Assembly: GCA_045546555.1 (NCBI GenBank)
Contig: JAZQCY010000110.1
Span: 1 to 7,680, forward strand
From: UMGS172 sp045546555
GTDB lineage: Bacteria > Bacillota > Clostridia > Oscillospirales > Acutalibacteraceae
Direction: 5' to 3'
DNA: 7,680 bases
In this document: positions 5,810-7,680 of the stretch, piece after piece
How the letters are laid out: each line of letters starts with the position of its first letter
Numbering within the stretch: the stretch's first letter is position 1
The notes under the pieces: model-generated
Seen by the model: the letters and a program-made list of their open reading frames with translations, nothing else
Told to the model about the DNA's origin: nothing
Database searches by the model: none
Made by a program: the position numbers and the translations under genes

Positions 5810-7680
5810 ATGTCAAAGAAATCATTCGTTAAAGCCATAAGTATAATACTGTCACTTTTAATTTTGCTGTCAGTATTGCCCTTGGGAGTATCGGCCGCAG
5901 ACACAGCCACGGTGACACCCGACACAAACAGAGGTGTTACCATTCAAGACGTGGCGGCAGGTGCGGCGTCAATATATGACCTATACGGTCAGGATTATGT
6001 CGTGAACATTCCCGATGCGGCTGAAACATATGACCCGTCGGACGACAACCGTGTGCGTTCTGAGGAAAGAGATAATCTGAACGTTATAGTTGTAGATAAC
6101 GGTGACGGTACCAACACTATGACTATCTATGACTATCCTGTCAAATTTGTCAACGAAGACGGTGTTATCGAGGATATCACCTTTGAACTCGAGGCGGCAG
6201 GAGACGGTGCTTATAAAACAAAAAAGAACAGTATAAAAACGTCATTTCCCAAAAAAGCAAAGGATGGCATTAATTTAAAGCATGCGGATTTAGATATTAA
6301 ATTAAAGCCTAAATTCACAACGCAGTTTACAACTGCATTTTCGGTAAAAGGTAATGATAAAAAAACCAAAAAGGCCACCGTCGAGCCTATTGCAAGTGAG
6401 GTCAATGTAACTAAACTTGACAACGAGGTTGTTTCATATTATTATAATGGTAGTACAAGGCTTGAGTATAGTTTGACCTATACCGGTTTTAAAGAAGATA
6501 TAGTTGTTTCTGAATACACCGGACAGACTGAGTATGTTTTCACACTTGAAACAAACGGTCTTACGCTCAAAAATGACGACGGCTCCTATTATCTGACCGA
6601 TAACAAGGGCGAGGTAAAAGCCAATCTTGGTCAAATCGTTATTACTACTGCTGACGGTCAAAACGATACTATGGGTTATATGACCCATAAGGAAATAAAG
6701 AAAAACAAGGAATATGAGCTGACCATACATGTAGACGGCGAATGGCTTGCCGATGAAAAGACGGCATACCCCATACGTATTGACCCGACGGTTGCTTTGA
6801 ATCCGACGGTTGTTTTGAATCCGACGAATTCAAATAACCCTGATTCCGAAAATGACGGTGTAAACTATCCCTACTATTGGTCTGCTATCGAGGATGTAAC
6901 CCTTTATAGTAACGGAACATCTGAATATAATACCGCTAATCTTAATTTTGGATACCGTGAGGGATATGGTGTAGCCCGTGTTTTAATGAAGTTCCCCGGG
7001 CTTATAATGTCTGACATATTGACCTCGAAAAACATTCGTAGTGCTGATGTATATCTCTACGACCCCGTTAAAGAAAACGTTTCAATAAAAGCGATAGCGT
7101 ATTTATTTAAGGGAAATGAATGGGAACAGGAAACCGTAACCTGGAATAATGTCAATATAAATTCCTATACACATTTCCTGTCGCAACATTACATTGCTCG
7201 TTGGAGTGGTGTAAACCAAGACCCTGACCACTGGTATAAATTCAACATTATTGATTATTTCAAGCTCTGTATGGAAGAGCCCGAATATATTGACAAAGGA
7301 ATCCTTTTCAAAAGTCAAACCGAGGTTGAACAGGCAGGCGTTGACAATTACAGGACACTTACCTCTTTTGACGGAGAAACTGAATACCGACCGTATATTG
7401 TTGTAACCTACGATAATAACAATAACACTAACACAAAGCCGTTCGGATGGTTCGATTCGGTTAATGATACCTTCGCCAGCGGCTGGACTTGGTGTGTTGA
7501 TGCGCCGAATGAAGCTGTAAAGGTATATATAAAACTGACAAACAATACCACGGGACAACAGTTTGTGCCCATAGAGTGCACCGCAAATATATACAGACAG
7601 GACGTTAAAAACGCAGGCTACGGAACAGGATATTACGGCTTTAGATGTGCGATTAACTGGGATCAGTACACTCCGGGTCA
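5810..7680 (+). CDS. Large secreted DNRLRE-domain protein, N-terminal part (3' end outside window)
   Basis: I translated this frame through the window edge: 623 codons with no stop, beginning at an ATG with AAGGAG nine bases upstream. Residues 1-29 are a Sec signal peptide (MSKKSFVKA, hydrophobic core, VSA before the likely cleavage site), so the protein is exported. Residues about 30-317 form a beta-rich region I cannot name. It ends in TAYPIRIDPT (318-327), a phrase common before DNRLRE domains in secreted Firmicutes proteins. Residues about 355-535 look like a DNRLRE/CBM96-like beta-sandwich (EDVTLYSNG, RVLMKFPGL, ADVYLYD, TVTWNN, RPYIVVTYD). An Asn-rich linker leads to a GWxW-type domain from 545 (GWFDSVNDTFASGWTW, YRQDVKNAGYG). 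In gut Clostridia this layout often precedes RHS/YD repeats or wall-associated regions, but none is visible here, so that extension is inference. It looks AT-richer than trpB. Confidence 0.8.
   Translation, partial: MSKKSFVKAISIILSLLILLSVLPLGVSAADTATVTPDTNRGVTIQDVAAGAASIYDLYGQDYVVNIPDAAETYDPSDDNRVRSEERDNLNVIVVDNGDGTNTMTIYDYPVKFVNEDGVIEDITFELEAAGDGAYKTKKNSIKTSFPKKAKDGINLKHADLDIKLKPKFTTQFTTAFSVKGNDKKTKKATVEPIASEVNVTKLDNEVVSYYYNGSTRLEYSLTYTGFKEDIVVSEYTGQTEYVFTLETNGLTLKNDDGSYYLTDNKGEVKANLGQIVITTADGQNDTMGYMTHKEIKKNKEYELTIHVDGEWLADEKTAYPIRIDPTVALNPTVVLNPTNSNNPDSENDGVNYPYYWSAIEDVTLYSNGTSEYNTANLNFGYREGYGVARVLMKFPGLIMSDILTSKNIRSADVYLYDPVKENVSIKAIAYLFKGNEWEQETVTWNNVNINSYTHFLSQHYIARWSGVNQDPDHWYKFNIIDYFKLCMEEPEYIDKGILFKSQTEVEQAGVDNYRTLTSFDGETEYRPYIVVTYDNNNNTNTKPFGWFDSVNDTFASGWTWCVDAPNEAVKVYIKLTNNTTGQQFVPIECTANIYRQDVKNAGYGTGYYGFRCAINWDQYTPG
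6785..6829 (+). repeat. 18-base tandem repeat inside the secreted-protein gene
   Basis: An 18-base unit, CCGACGGTTG(C/T)TTTGAAT, occurs at 6785-6802 and 6803-6820, followed by a third partial start (CCGACGAAT). The copies differ at one base. It stays in frame and encodes PTVALN-PTVVLN-PTN, a proline/asparagine linker between the signal-proximal region and the DNRLRE-like domain. Copy number could vary between strains by slippage without breaking the frame. Confidence 0.85.

Noticed and set aside
6211..7558. Several minus-strand open frames of 70-151 codons with hydrophobic stretches.
   Set aside because: They are antisense to the continuous plus-strand secreted-protein frame, which has promoter, ribosome binding site, signal peptide and domains; none has its own ribosome binding site that I could see.

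Overview
The window looks like a chromosome segment of a Gram-positive, Clostridia-type gut bacterium (Oscillospirales/Ruminococcaceae-like is my guess, from protein style and memory only). The support is a T-box riboswitch, strong AGGAGG-type ribosome binding sites, a lipobox-type lipoprotein, short intergenic spaces with clean hairpin terminators, and a secreted protein built from domains common in gut Firmicutes. No tRNA, rRNA, CRISPR array or transposase gene is visible.

Layout, left to right. (1) Positions 2-523 (+) are the C-terminal part of a ThuA-like protein, closed by a terminator at 537-573. (2) A promoter at 598-626 drives mtaB (644-1924, +), a radical-SAM tRNA methylthiotransferase. 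(3) A near-perfect hairpin at 1926-1963 serves as a shared terminator between mtaB and the convergent gene. (4) Positions 1968-3749 (-) encode a lipoprotein with two repeated N-terminal domains and a C-terminal GH16 glycoside hydrolase domain, with its own promoter at 3789-3817. (5) Positions 3916-5136 (-) encode a stand-alone tryptophan synthase beta chain (trpB) with its own terminator. (6) Positions 5137-5662 form the long trpB leader: a consensus promoter, a complete T-box riboswitch whose specifier triplet reads UGG (Trp), its attenuator terminator, and then a palindrome-rich repeat of about 167 bp wedged between attenuator and gene. (7) Positions 5663-5809 are a divergent promoter region with two overlapping palindromes. 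(8) From 5810 to the window end (+) runs the first 623 codons of a large secreted protein with a signal peptide, a DNRLRE-like domain and a GWxW-type domain, an architecture often found ahead of RHS/YD-repeat regions.

The genes do not form one pathway. Each appears to be its own transcription unit, and every complete gene is bracketed by a promoter and a terminator. The most informative part is the trpB control region: charging of tRNA-Trp should decide whether trpB is read, and specifier, discriminator-pairing base, antiterminator and terminator can all be read from the sequence. No trpA or other trp gene lies beside it, which raises the question whether this TrpB works alone on indole. I see no convincing evidence of an entirely new system; the repeat in the trpB leader and the domain layout of the GH16 lipoprotein are the least ordinary items.
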